Source: Kiritimatiellia bacterium
GTDB lineage: Bacteria > Verrucomicrobiota > Kiritimatiellia > RFP12 > DVOR01
Direction of reading: 5' to 3'
Assembly (NCBI GenBank): GCA_900771325.1
Contig: CAAGNN010000182.1
Coordinates: 1-5,379 of the forward strand
DNA: 5,379 nt
A program made the position numbers and the translations under genes. Shown here piece by piece: positions 5,363-5,379 of the stretch (its first letter is position 1; every line of letters begins with the position of its first letter). The notes under the pieces are model-generated. The model searched no databases. It saw only the letters and a program-made list of their open reading frames with translations, and had not been told where the DNA came from.

Positions 5363-5379
5363 ACGCTCAAAAAACGGGG

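Overview
This is a GC-rich bacterial chromosomal window with four protein genes, four tRNA genes and one unusual repeat-bearing intergenic region. A sulfatase with a Tat signal and a secreted GHL10-type glycoside hydrolase-like protein sit beside housekeeping genes (infA, tRNAs, rubrerythrin). This mix fits a free-living or host-associated polysaccharide degrader of the Planctomycetes/Verrucomicrobia/Lentisphaerae or Armatimonadetes kind. That placement is inferred from gene content only; the window has no phylogenetic marker stronger than infA and the tRNAs.

Layout. At 17-682 (+) lies a rubrerythrin, which handles peroxide and oxidative stress. It converges on a Cys-type sulfatase at 759-2297 (-), and a symmetrical hairpin at 697-742 can terminate transcription from both sides. 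The sulfatase has a strong Shine-Dalgarno and an extended -10 promoter. A divergent intergenic region (2298-2789) follows. It holds a nine-unit, 22-bp tandem array (2421-2618) in which two unit types alternate, flanked by small GC-rich hairpins, and then the promoter of infA. infA (2790-3011, +) encodes initiation factor IF-1. It is followed after 3 nt by a 642-residue exported GHL10-type protein starting at TTG (3015-4943, +), so the two are probably cotranscribed. The right end carries four tRNA genes on the minus strand, transcribed Gly(GCC)-Lys(CUU)-Gly(GCC)-Lys(CUU). They form a tandem duplication and end in an intrinsic terminator at 4964-4983.

How the parts relate. The sulfatase and the GHL10 protein are both predicted to act outside the cytoplasm on glycans, but they are divergent and separately promoted, so a shared pathway is only a guess. 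The tRNA pairs decode AAG and GGC; all 17 lysines of the rubrerythrin are AAG, which suggests the duplicated tRNAs serve major codons. The most unusual items are the alternating 22-bp array with G-quadruplex potential, the solitary infA coupled to a secreted glycosidase-like gene, near-identical promoter cores upstream of both divergent genes, and a 5'-to-3' shift from G-ending to C-ending codons within both long genes. I found no convincing new defence or mobile system.
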